Assembly: GCA_029973955.1 (NCBI GenBank)
Contig: JARKQJ010000196.1
Location: forward strand, 62,001-126,000
From: Paludibaculum sp.
Lineage (GTDB): Bacteria > Acidobacteriota > Terriglobia > Bryobacterales > Bryobacteraceae
Direction of reading: 5' to 3'
DNA: 64,000 nucleotides
The notes beneath the pieces are model-generated. The model made no database searches and was not told where the DNA came from. It worked only from the letters and a program-made list of their open reading frames with translations. Made by a program: the position numbers and the translations under genes. Below are positions 11,120-23,944 of the stretch, piece by piece (within the stretch, counting starts at the first letter, position 1; the number at the start of each line of letters is the position of its first letter).

Positions 11120-12460
11120 TCATGGAATGAGATGCTGCCGCAGGAAGCGAATGTAGATTCCATAGTCCGCCGGCACCGTGCCATGCCCACCGTCGTGCAT
11201 GTAGTAGGCCAGGTCGTTCAGAATCGGTTCCCCGGCCGCCGGAAACTTCGTCGTGCCCAGCCCCCGCTTGCCCAGCAGCTCATAAACCGGCCCGGCCGCC
11301 ACGGCGGCCAGGAACTCCCCATACGGATCGGACCACTTGTCCGTGCTCCCCGTCTGCAGCAGCAGAGGACGCGGCGCAATCGCCGCCACCAGCAGATTCG
11401 CATCCACCGGCCACTCATTCACCTTGCCCGCGAATTTCGCGTAGTTCGGCGCGAATTGGTACGGAAACCGCGTCGCCTCCGCCATATGCGCCAGCGTCTC
11501 TCCATAGTTCCGCCGCGCAATCGCCGCGCCGCCCTCCCCGGAACACGACGCCACCACTGCCGCGAAGCGCTCATCCGCGGCGCCCGCCCACAGCGCCGTC
11601 TTGCCCAGCCGCGACACGCCGTGGATCGCCACGCGTTTCCCGTCCACCCCTTTGTCCGTCTCCAGGTAATCCAAAGCCCTACTCGCGCCCCACGCCCACG
11701 CCGCAATCGCGCCCCACTCTCCATCGCCCGGCTTCGCCTGCCCCGGCTTCAAATACAGCCCCTTCACGCCCATCGCCTCCGTGCCGGGGAAGTCCGGCGC
11801 CAGGTCATCTTTGTTGAACGTGGCCACCCCGATCCCGGCATCGAGGAACTGCTCCACCGGAAAGCCCGGAAACCGCGGCCGCGCCGGAGCGCCCGCCGCC
11901 GGCGGCGGCAAGGGCTCCGCCGCCACCTGCGTCTTGGAATTGCGATCCCACCTCCGGCCCACCTTCACGCCTGTATCGGTCACCGCCAGATTGTTCGCGA
12001 AGAAGCTCATGTTGAGGAACACCGGCACGCGCCCCTTCGCATTCGCCGGCAGATACAGCAGCAGGTCCATGCGCGGCCCCTTGCTATCCCCCTTTTGTTC
12101 CTTGGTCAACCAGATCGTCACCTGCCGCCGCACCGCCTTGCCACCGTAAGCCGGCGTGCCCGCATCCGTCACTTCAAACGACATCCCCTTCGGCCGCCCC
12201 GGCGCATGGCCGAACCAGTTCTCTTCCATCAGCCGCATCACCTCCGGCCGGCGCGTCTTCGTCCAGCTCTTCGCGTCTTTCACCGCGTTGCCGTCGTTCC
12301 GCTTCAGCGCGTCCGGCAGCGTGTACGTCCCGGCCTTGGCCTCCGTGTAGTTGACGGGGATCCCCGCCACCACGCCATCGGGAGCGTCCGGAATCTGCGC
12401 GGCCGCCATCGCGCACAGGGTGATCGCAAAAGTCAGCAGTCGCGTGCTGGGAGTCGGCAT
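11120..12460 (-). CDS. Exported glucuronoyl esterase, CE15 family
   Basis: A 446-residue alpha/beta-hydrolase with a signal peptide (residues 1-21, ending AMAAAQ). CE15 enzymes cleave the ester bond between lignin alcohols and glucuronic acid on xylan. The nucleophile elbow is GVSRLGK (Ser283), the acid is probably Glu309 in the SCSGEGG segment, and the catalytic His is His426 in MHDGGHG; this arrangement is characteristic of the bacterial CE15 group. Related proteins are often annotated as acetyl xylan esterase. The gene stands alone on the minus strand. Confidence 0.85.
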   Translation of the reverse strand: MPTPSTRLLTFAITLCAMAAAQIPDAPDGVVAGIPVNYTEAKAGTYTLPDALKRNDGNAVKDAKSWTKTRRPEVMRLMEENWFGHAPGRPKGMSFEVTDAGTPAYGGKAVRRQVTIWLTKEQKGDSKGPRMDLLLYLPANAKGRVPVFLNMSFFANNLAVTDTGVKVGRRWDRNSKTQVAAEPLPPPAAGAPARPRFPGFPVEQFLDAGIGVATFNKDDLAPDFPGTEAMGVKGLYLKPGQAKPGDGEWGAIAAWAWGASRALDYLETDKGVDGKRVAIHGVSRLGKTALWAGAADERFAAVVASCSGEGGAAIARRNYGETLAHMAEATRFPYQFAPNYAKFAGKVNEWPVDANLLVAAIAPRPLLLQTGSTDKWSDPYGEFLAAVAAGPVYELLGKRGLGTTKFPAAGEPILNDLAYYMHDGGHGTVPADYGIYIRFLRQHLIP

Positions 12461-12630
12461 GCCGCCATCCTATCCGATGCCGGCTCCGGCCTGAAGCCCT
12501 CCGCCTCAACCGAAAGAGGAGATTCTCGCCTGATTATCTACTTCTACGCCCGTCTCGCGTATAGTGTTATCACGCTCCTCTCATCGCACGGAGCGCTGAC
12601 AGGCTCTTGACAACGAAAGGTCGGTCACAA

Positions 12631-15453
12631 ATGTTGTACCTGCGGACTTCTCAGGAGAGGCGCATCCTCCGTTGCGCAGCCGCCGTCCTCCTCGCCGTCT
12701 CTTTTGCCACCCTGCTTTCGGCGCCATGCCCGGGACAACAGTCCACCGCCGCCGCCATCCTCACGGATCGCCCCACACCCGAACTCAGCGGCCAGTTCTC
12801 CATGCCCCCCACCCAATTCCGTCTGGCCGATAGCGGTAGGATCTTCTTCTCCTCCGGGGCCGGCACAGCCCTTTTCCAATGGGACCCGGACAACGTCGCC
12901 CGCCAGCGCCTCCTGCAAACCAACGATCCACTCGAATCGACCGGAATGAATCTGCCGGCCTCGGTCTCGGGTGCCATCCTCGATTCCATAGGCCGCCTCC
13001 TTCAAGTCAACTCCGCCGGCCACGCCGCCATCCTCGTCACCGCCGCCGTGAAAGGCGCAACCGACCCGGCCGCCCTCCTCCTCTTCGACGGATCCTCCTA
13101 TCGGGAAATGAAGACGCCTCTGGATGCCTATTCGCAAATCGCTCTCAACGACCACGACAGAGTGGCCGCCCTGGGATCCTCCAACCTTTCCACCAACCTC
13201 ACACCCACCGCTGGCATCTACATCGGCGGACCCGATATGACCGCAATCGAGGTGGCCGTGGCAGGCAAGCCCGCGCCTGCCGCCATTGGCGGCACATACT
13301 ACATCCTTCGGCAGCTGATTGGATTCAACGATGCCGGCGAACTGGCTTTCCTGGCGGACGTCAACGGCGGCAACGCTCAACGCGCCATCTTCCTCTTCAA
13401 CGGCTCCGAGACTCGCGTGGTGGCGAAAAGCGGCACTGCCGCGGGCAGTCTGACGGGTTTCCAGATCGACACTCCCGCCTACGGCGCCTACTATGCCTTG
13501 AACAACAACGGGAAGGTGGCGTTCCGGGCCTCCACCGTCGGCGGAAATGCCGGCATCTGGGTCGGGGACGCCTCCGGCGCCGTCACCAAAATCGCCGGCT
13601 TGGGTGAGCCCGCGGGCATCCAGGAACTGGGCAACTGCAACCTCTACCTCTGGCTGCGCGGATTCAACGACTCTGACCAGGTCCTTTATGATTGCCTGAC
13701 CATGCCGGGCTCCCGCAATGCCCTCTTCCTCAAGAGTCCGGCCGATTCCTCCCCGCGGGTGGTCTTCAAGCGGGGCCAATCCCTGGGGCCGGCCGGCGAC
13801 TTCCTCGCCACGCAACAGGCTTCTCTGAACAACGCCGGCCAAGTCGCCGCCCTCTCCAGCCTGACAGGTGGGCCGTCGCCCTTGGCCTGGTTTTTCGTCC
13901 CTGGAGACGGCGATCCCACCAGGATCGCCGCGGAAGGCGATGTGACACCTTCCGGCGGCACGTTTGGTTTCGCCGGCGCCAGTACTCCCGCCTTGCTCAA
14001 CGCCGCTGGCCAGGTCGTCTTCTCAGCCTACATCCTCGAATCCAACGCTGCCGGGCTCTTCTCCTGGACCGCCGGCGGCGGCGTAAAGCCCGTTGTGAAC
14101 TCCACAGACTCCTTACCCGATGGCGCCAATCCAGTCCTGCGCTCCGTGCCCTCCTCCATCAGCGATACCGAGGCGCTGGTGCAGTTCCGCAAGGCCGGTG
14201 GTCAGTCCACCTGCTACGCCACTCAACTCGCCCCCAACACCCCCGGTCTGCGCAAGATCGTTTCGGAATTCGACCAGGTACCCGGCCTGGGTACCGTGGT
14301 TGGCCCTGACAATCTTCAAATGAATGTGAAAGGAGAGGTCGTGTTCACGGGCGCTCTCCTAGGCTCCAATACGTACCCCGCCTCCGGCATCCTGGCCAGC
14401 CTTCCTGAGACCGGTGTTCAGAAAGTCGCCCTACTGGGGGAAAGCCTTCCCGGCGGCGATACCATCGCATCCATCAGCCCACCCCAATTGAACCGACAAT
14501 CCCAGGTCGCCTTCCTAGCCGCGACGGTCGTTCCGGACCAACCAGCCCAGAGCCAGGGCCAGGGCGTCTTCATCACGCCGATCACCCCCACTGACGGCGG
14601 TTTACTGGCCGTCGCGCGGTCGGGAGACGTCCTGCCCGGCGGCAGCACCTTCGTCCTCAGACCGAACACATTCGGTTCCATCGTTCTGAATGACAATGGC
14701 CAGGTGGCCTTCCGCGGCATCATTGATGGAGGAACGGGAACCGGCACTTTCATCGGCTCCGGTAGCGTCCCACCCACCAAAGTGATCCAGACCGGAGACC
14801 GCGTCGCCGAGGGCGTCACCTTAACGGGCTTTCAACCGACCATGAAGATGAATGCCTCCGGCAAGATCGCCTTTGTCGCCAACCTGACCGGCAACGGCAG
14901 GAACGCGGGCATCTTGGTGGCGACTCCCAATGAATCCGGCTACTCCGTGCAACCCCTCGTCATGAACGGCGATTCCGCCCCTGTCCCCGGCGCCGCGGCG
15001 AAATTCATGTACTTCCGTGAAGATGCGATCGACCTCAGCAACACCGGCGAAACCGCCTTCTACGCCAGTACGGACAACATAGATGGCTGGTTCACCGCTT
15101 GGAATCCCTCCACGATCTCTGCGCGCGTGCTCCGCCTGCAACAACTCGCCAACCGCATCAGTGTCGGCCCCTTGTTCCCCCAAAAGGGGTTCATCGCCCT
15201 GGCAGGCTCTGGAGATCTCGCCGTCTACCTCCCCAAAATCAACGGTTCCGACTTCCAGCCGCGAATCGTCATCTCCGCGCCGGACGGCTCCCTTCGCAAT
15301 CTCGCTTGGAATGGTGAGAAAGCCGGAAATACCGGTAGCGAGTTTGGCAAACTCTACCCCGCGTTCACCGCAACGCCCTCAGGCCGCTTCGTCTTCGGCG
15401 CCGTGCTGCTCAATGGACCGGCGCAGGCCGGCCTCTTCGTGGACCAGCCCTGA
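12631..15453 (+). CDS. Secreted repeat protein with about ten NxxGxVAF beta repeats (DUF7453-like)
   Basis: A 940-residue exported protein. A basic N-terminus and hydrophobic core (about residues 12-33) form a signal peptide ending near APCPGQQ. The rest is built from a degenerate repeat of about 60-90 residues whose signature is N-x-x-G-x-V-A-F. Examples are FNDAGELAFLA, LNNNGKVAFRA, LNNAGQVAALS, LNAAGQVVFSA, MNVKGEVVFTG, LNRQSQVAFLA, LNDNGQVAFRG and MNASGKIAFVA. It probably folds as a beta-propeller or beta-solenoid. The ATG at 12631 is preferred over TTG at 12607 because it has AAAGG upstream. The function is not known; it is isolated between minus-strand genes. Confidence 0.75.
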   Translation: MLYLRTSQERRILRCAAAVLLAVSFATLLSAPCPGQQSTAAAILTDRPTPELSGQFSMPPTQFRLADSGRIFFSSGAGTALFQWDPDNVARQRLLQTNDPLESTGMNLPASVSGAILDSIGRLLQVNSAGHAAILVTAAVKGATDPAALLLFDGSSYREMKTPLDAYSQIALNDHDRVAALGSSNLSTNLTPTAGIYIGGPDMTAIEVAVAGKPAPAAIGGTYYILRQLIGFNDAGELAFLADVNGGNAQRAIFLFNGSETRVVAKSGTAAGSLTGFQIDTPAYGAYYALNNNGKVAFRASTVGGNAGIWVGDASGAVTKIAGLGEPAGIQELGNCNLYLWLRGFNDSDQVLYDCLTMPGSRNALFLKSPADSSPRVVFKRGQSLGPAGDFLATQQASLNNAGQVAALSSLTGGPSPLAWFFVPGDGDPTRIAAEGDVTPSGGTFGFAGASTPALLNAAGQVVFSAYILESNAAGLFSWTAGGGVKPVVNSTDSLPDGANPVLRSVPSSISDTEALVQFRKAGGQSTCYATQLAPNTPGLRKIVSEFDQVPGLGTVVGPDNLQMNVKGEVVFTGALLGSNTYPASGILASLPETGVQKVALLGESLPGGDTIASISPPQLNRQSQVAFLAATVVPDQPAQSQGQGVFITPITPTDGGLLAVARSGDVLPGGSTFVLRPNTFGSIVLNDNGQVAFRGIIDGGTGTGTFIGSGSVPPTKVIQTGDRVAEGVTLTGFQPTMKMNASGKIAFVANLTGNGRNAGILVATPNESGYSVQPLVMNGDSAPVPGAAAKFMYFREDAIDLSNTGETAFYASTDNIDGWFTAWNPSTISARVLRLQQLANRISVGPLFPQKGFIALAGSGDLAVYLPKINGSDFQPRIVISAPDGSLRNLAWNGEKAGNTGSEFGKLYPAFTATPSGRFVFGAVLLNGPAQAGLFVDQP

Positions 15454-15487
15454 GCACCTGCAGGCTGCGCAAAACCGAATCGGCCGC

Positions 15488-16246
15488 CTAGATCCCCGCG
15501 AACCACGAGTAGCCATACTCCGGACCCGGCGAGCCCAGCCCCTTGCCGAACTTCCGGATGTCATCCGTCACCGTCAGCCGCGTGATGAACTTCACGTTCT
15601 TATACCCCAACTGCCGCGGCACCCTCATCCGCAGCGGCCCCCCGTGCCCCACCGGCAGCGGCTTCCCGTTCATCGTATGGGCGATCAACGTCTGCGGGTG
15701 CAGCGCTTCGTCCATGTCCAGGCTGTCCCACCAGCCGTTCTGCTGCGAGAAATAGACCACATGCCGCGCCTCCGCCTTCGTGCCGGCCAGCTCCAGAACG
15801 TGCTTCAGCGGCACGCCCGTCCACTCCGCGATATACGACCAGCCCTCCTCGCAGCTCAGCATCGTGATGTGACTGCTCGCCGGCTGGCTCTTCAGCTCCG
15901 TCACCTTGAGCGACAGCGTGCGCGTCACCAGCCCGTCCACCGCCAGCGTCCAGTTCACGAAGCCCGCCGCCTCGTGCCGCTTGAACAGATCGTCCAGCGG
16001 TTCGGTGGGATTCGCCCACGGCGCCTCCGAGATCTCGCCGCGCGAAAACTCCCGTGCCAGCGAATGCCGCGCCAGCAGCCGCTGCGCGCCGTATGTCAGA
16101 GTCTCGCCCGGCCCGTAGAGCCCACCGGAATCGGGCGGGATCAATCCATGCCGCCGCGCCAGCCTGCCCGCCACCGCCAGACCGGAAGCGCCGGCCGCCA
16201 ACGTCAGCCCGGCACCCAATATCTTTCGTCGGGAAAATCTGCTCAT
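15488..16246 (-). CDS. Periplasmic molybdopterin-dependent oxidoreductase (YedY/MsrP-like, sulfite-oxidase fold)
   Basis: A 252-residue Tat-exported protein: the signal FSRRKILGAGL is followed by a long Ala/Gly hydrophobic stretch. The sulfite-oxidase-type Moco domain is shown by ITMLSCEEGWSY with the Mo-coordinating Cys132, and by GGPLRMRVP and GYKNVKFI near the end. MsrP repairs oxidised methionine in periplasmic proteins; whether this protein shares that substrate is unproven. It is coupled by a 4-base ATGA overlap to the cytochrome b gene, which probably feeds it electrons from the quinone pool. Confidence 0.87.
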   Translation of the reverse strand: MSRFSRRKILGAGLTLAAGASGLAVAGRLARRHGLIPPDSGGLYGPGETLTYGAQRLLARHSLAREFSRGEISEAPWANPTEPLDDLFKRHEAAGFVNWTLAVDGLVTRTLSLKVTELKSQPASSHITMLSCEEGWSYIAEWTGVPLKHVLELAGTKAEARHVVYFSQQNGWWDSLDMDEALHPQTLIAHTMNGKPLPVGHGGPLRMRVPRQLGYKNVKFITRLTVTDDIRKFGKGLGSPGPEYGYSWFAGI

Positions 16247-16998
16247 GCCTGTTCCTCCACGGCGCTGTCGCGGCCTGTGATCATGGCTCGCATGCGGCGC
16301 CGGAATCCGGTCAGGGACACCATGAGAACGTGCACCAGCACGAACAACAGCAGCGAGATGGTGACGAAGAAGTGAATGGTGCGGGCCGACTGGTGCCCGC
16401 CCAGCGCCGTCACCGCGGCGGGCGCCGCGGCCACAAACGCCGGCGACATCGCCAGTCCGGTCCAGATCATCAGCGGAAACAGCACGAACAGCACCGCCAG
16501 GTAGCTGAGCCGCTGCAGGACGTTGTACGTGGTGGCGCCCCGCTCCGACGCCAGGTCAAACCGCAGATGCTTCGAGATCGAATCCATCAGCGCCGCCGGA
16601 GCCAGATCGCCCGCCCGCGGCGCCAGGTCCCGCCGCAGGTGCCCGCTGTACAGCGAGTAGCCCAAATACGCCGCCGCCAGAAACAGCAGAACCCAGGCGC
16701 TCTGAAAATGCAGTGCCCGGCTCCATCCATTCTGGTCCGGCAGCACGTACCCATAGCCGGTCGGCACGCTGGCACGCGACGAAGGGATCGGAATCTGGAG
16801 CAGCGGCTTTGTGTTGACGTTGCCCTCTTCGCCCCAATAGAACCGCGGATGCGAGATCAGTATCTCCACTCCGCTCACCAGGAGGGCGAGAAAGCACAAC
16901 AGGTTCAGCCAGTGCGAGATCCGCACCGCCGCCCTGTGGCGGAGCCTGCCCGGATTGTGCGCAGAGTCTTCTCCCTGGTCCCAGAAGGAGTCAGCCAT
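16243..16998 (-). CDS. Cytochrome b561-type membrane subunit, electron donor to the molybdoenzyme
   Basis: A 251-residue integral membrane protein with four to five hydrophobic helices (for example LNLLCFLALLVSGVEIL and VLLFLAAAYLGYSLY). Probable haem histidines are seen in RISHWLNL and ARTIHFFVTI. It matches the thiosulfate-reductase/NiFe-hydrogenase type cytochrome b family (PhsC-like) rather than MsrQ. Being cotranscribed with, and overlapping, a YedY-like gene, it is read as the quinol-oxidising partner (inference). Confidence 0.85.
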   Translation of the reverse strand: MADSFWDQGEDSAHNPGRLRHRAAVRISHWLNLLCFLALLVSGVEILISHPRFYWGEEGNVNTKPLLQIPIPSSRASVPTGYGYVLPDQNGWSRALHFQSAWVLLFLAAAYLGYSLYSGHLRRDLAPRAGDLAPAALMDSISKHLRFDLASERGATTYNVLQRLSYLAVLFVLFPLMIWTGLAMSPAFVAAAPAAVTALGGHQSARTIHFFVTISLLLFVLVHVLMVSLTGFRRRMRAMITGRDSAVEEQA

Positions 16999-17318
16999 TG
17001 CGGTATCGTAACATGATCCACACCCCGGTCAACCCTCAAAAGCGACCTCCGCCCGCAACCCGTTCCCAGTGAATTGCATCTTTGAAATCATCAACTTGCA
17101 CAAAAACGCTAGGTGGCCGGGTGGACAATGTTTTCGGGCCGGCCACCGCGCCTTCCCACGGCTCCTTGAAAACCGAACCGCCGCCGCCGGAAGCCACTCC
17201 CCCTTCCGGCTCAACCCCAAGGGCCGCCGCCCCCGCCAATCCGGCGGCCCTTCCATGACCGGAGTCCCCGCCAAGCCAAACTGATTGAAAACAGGAGGAA
17301 GCCCCGCCGCAAAAGTGA

Positions 17319-17351
17319 ACACAATGCCACCTAACTCATTGAAAATACGTA
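17319..17351 (+). repeat. 33-base intergenic direct repeat, copy 1
   Basis: Begins ACACAATGCCACCTAA and ends TTGAA-(4)-TACGTA-like. The first 16 bases are identical to copy 2, 112 bases downstream, and the spaced TTGAA and TACGTA elements recur. Unknown role; it could be an operator for the HigA-like regulator downstream or a genome-wide intergenic repeat. Confidence 0.55.
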
Positions 17352-17430
17352 AATGGCCTCAAGGCACCCCCCGCCCGCGGCCCACGCCGGAAAAAGCGCC
17401 GCCTGAAACCACCCGCCCCCGGAAATCTGT

Positions 17431-17463
17431 ACACAATGCCACCTAAGTGGTTGAATCTACGTA
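17431..17463 (+). repeat. 33-base intergenic direct repeat, copy 2
   Basis: Shares ACACAATGCCACCTAA exactly with the copy at 17319, followed by GTGG, TTGAA and CTACGTAG. The last eight bases form a perfect palindrome. It lies about 120 bases upstream of the HigA-like gene start. Confidence 0.55.
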
Positions 17464-17580
17464 GATCGACCGCCTCGAAACAGGAGGCCACCCTCTCAAG
17501 TTCTCAGCGGCTATCGAACGAAGCCGCCTCGCGGGTCAAAATCGTAGATGCACGCAGAGGAGTGTATGCCGTAAACGAAG

Positions 17581-17847
17581 ATGCGCTTGGCGCCCATTCA
17601 TCCCGGCGAAACGCCGAGGGAAGACTTCCTCCGGCCCCTCGGTCTTAGCGCCAATCGGCTCGCACTCGAACTTCACGTACCAGAGACTCGCATCAACCAC
17701 ATCCTCCACGGCGGAAGGCCGGGCACCGCCGACACCGCCCTGTGCCTCGCCCGCTACTTCGGCATGACCGCGCAATTCTGGATGAACCTCCAGGCGAACT
17801 ACGACCTTGAACTTACTCGGACGCCCGCCGCTAGCGGGTCTCGCTAG
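17581..17847 (+). CDS. HigA-family antitoxin/XRE regulator, apparently without its toxin
   Basis: An 88-residue protein matching the HigA addiction-module antitoxin family. It begins with the family's typical MRLAPIHPGE-x-x-x-E start and has a helix-turn-helix over about residues 19-48 (LSANRLALELHVPETRINHI), ending with the FGMTAQFWMNLQ segment common to HigA. In the usual order a higB toxin gene lies just upstream; here only a short reading ending RVKIVDA is present, weakly like the HigB tail. The gene overlaps by four bases, tail to tail, a decayed minus-strand reading. It may act as an orphan DNA-binding regulator, possibly at the upstream repeats. Confidence 0.83.
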   Translation: MRLAPIHPGETPREDFLRPLGLSANRLALELHVPETRINHILHGGRPGTADTALCLARYFGMTAQFWMNLQANYDLELTRTPAASGSR

Positions 17848-17956
17848 TCGAGAGCCGGAATCTGTTCCCGTACCAGGCTGAGAACGGATTCAGCCGCCGC
17901 GAACGCTTCTCGGACATCCGCCTCGGAAGGCGCCAGCCAACATGAGGGAAGAACGC

Positions 17957-18183
17957 AGGGCCGCCCGACCCGTTGGGATCGAGCGGCCCCTCTTGTTTGA
18001 ACTACTGAACGAAACCACGCCGTGCGGTTGGCTTCGCTCGAACCTTCCCTCGCCACGAGATCCGCCGCCAAAGCCGAGCGCGGGATCTCGATCAGCGTGC
18101 CGATCATGCACTTCTGCTTCTTCGGCCCGGCCATGACGAGAACTTCCTCAGCGATCGCCTTCACGATCTTCTTCTGGTTCTCG
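17957..18183 (-). pseudogene. Decayed, internally deleted copy of the ppdK 3' end
   Basis: Two segments align to the intact ppdK on the same strand. 17957-18039 matches 21096-21175 (terminator hairpin, stop region and last codons). 18059-18183 matches 21546-21669, which encodes the region around NQKQIVKAIAEEVL and KKQKYMIGTMIEIPR. About 370 bases of ppdK between them are missing. Identity is high by eye, roughly nine bases in ten. A 178-residue reading (17844-18380) runs through it as a chimera; its last 30 or so residues resemble the helical tail of a HEPN-type protein, and its first 65 are unrecognised. The hairpin copy has a mismatch in the stem. Confidence 0.85.
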
Positions 18184-20694
<2,511 letters not shown>

Positions 20695-21096
20695 TCGCGA
20701 CAGGAACATCTTCGAAGACTTCTGACTGGAACGGAATAGACAGCAACAACCGATGGCTGCGGACTGTCTGCCGCTCGTCCCCGCCGCCGAATCGGAACAC
20801 CCTACCCGTGTATGTCTCTTCAGCCGTTCCGAGTGGATAGCCGGCGATCCGGATGTTATCGAAACCGCCCTCGCGGCTCTGAAGTTGGGCTGGACTTTCT
20901 GCTCGCGAATTGCTGAAGACGAACCTGGCGCTGTTTTCGGAGCTGTTCGAGCTTCCGGTCTCTCTTGATGTGGATCAAAGCCGGGCGCCCTGTTCGCATG
21001 TCCTGCGGAGGGAGGCTGGCGAAAGCGCTGTTGTCCTGCTCCTCTTACGACTGCACAAGCCGAGGTGCGCCCTCCGGTTGACCCGCGATGACGAAA
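20695..21096. other. Intergenic region after katG; no gene recognised
   Basis: About 400 bases between katG and the ppdK terminator. Two overlapping + strand readings (20753-20968 and 20910-21146) have no ribosome-binding site or family match, and one runs through the terminator hairpin, so they are not called. It may be debris of a former gene. Confidence 0.45.
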
Positions 21097-21136
21097 GGGC
21101 CGCGCGACCCGTTGGGATCGCGCGGCCCTTTTGTTT
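21097..21136. terminator. Rho-independent terminator between katG and ppdK, probably bidirectional
   Basis: A perfect 11-bp GC-rich stem (21097-21107 pairing with 21118-21128) with a 10-base loop is followed on the + strand by TTTTGTTT. On the minus strand, where it lies just past the ppdK stop, it is followed by the shorter CTTTCGTC. A decayed copy sits at about 17958-17990. Confidence 0.8.
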
Positions 21137-21152
21137 GAACTACTGATCGGAA

Positions 21153-23903
<2,751 letters not shown>

Positions 23904-23944
23904 AGCTCCTGTTTTTCTCCTGAGGGATCAGCAGAGTGATGAAT

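Larger units (their letters stand above)
16999..17580. other. Intergenic region with short direct repeats; no gene seen
   Basis: A 582-base gap between the divergent cytochrome b and HigA-like genes. Short readings exist but have no family resemblance and no ribosome-binding sites. It carries two copies of a 33-base motif (listed separately), and a related TAGGTGGC at 17110-17117 on the + strand. Two sequences one mismatch from DnaA boxes (TGATCCACA near 17014 and the complement of GTGGACAA near 17122) are present, but that number is expected by chance. Confidence 0.5.

Noticed and set aside
17000-17140. Possible DnaA boxes (TGATCCACA near 17014, complement of GTGGACAA near 17122) near the skew transition
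   Set aside because: Single-mismatch boxes are expected several times in 64 kb by chance, there is no cluster or AT-rich unwinding region, and no origin-linked gene is present.
17436-17648. A reading upstream of and overlapping HigA that might be higB
   Set aside because: Only a short RVKIVDA stretch resembles the HigB tail; no toxin-like body or ribosome-binding site is present.
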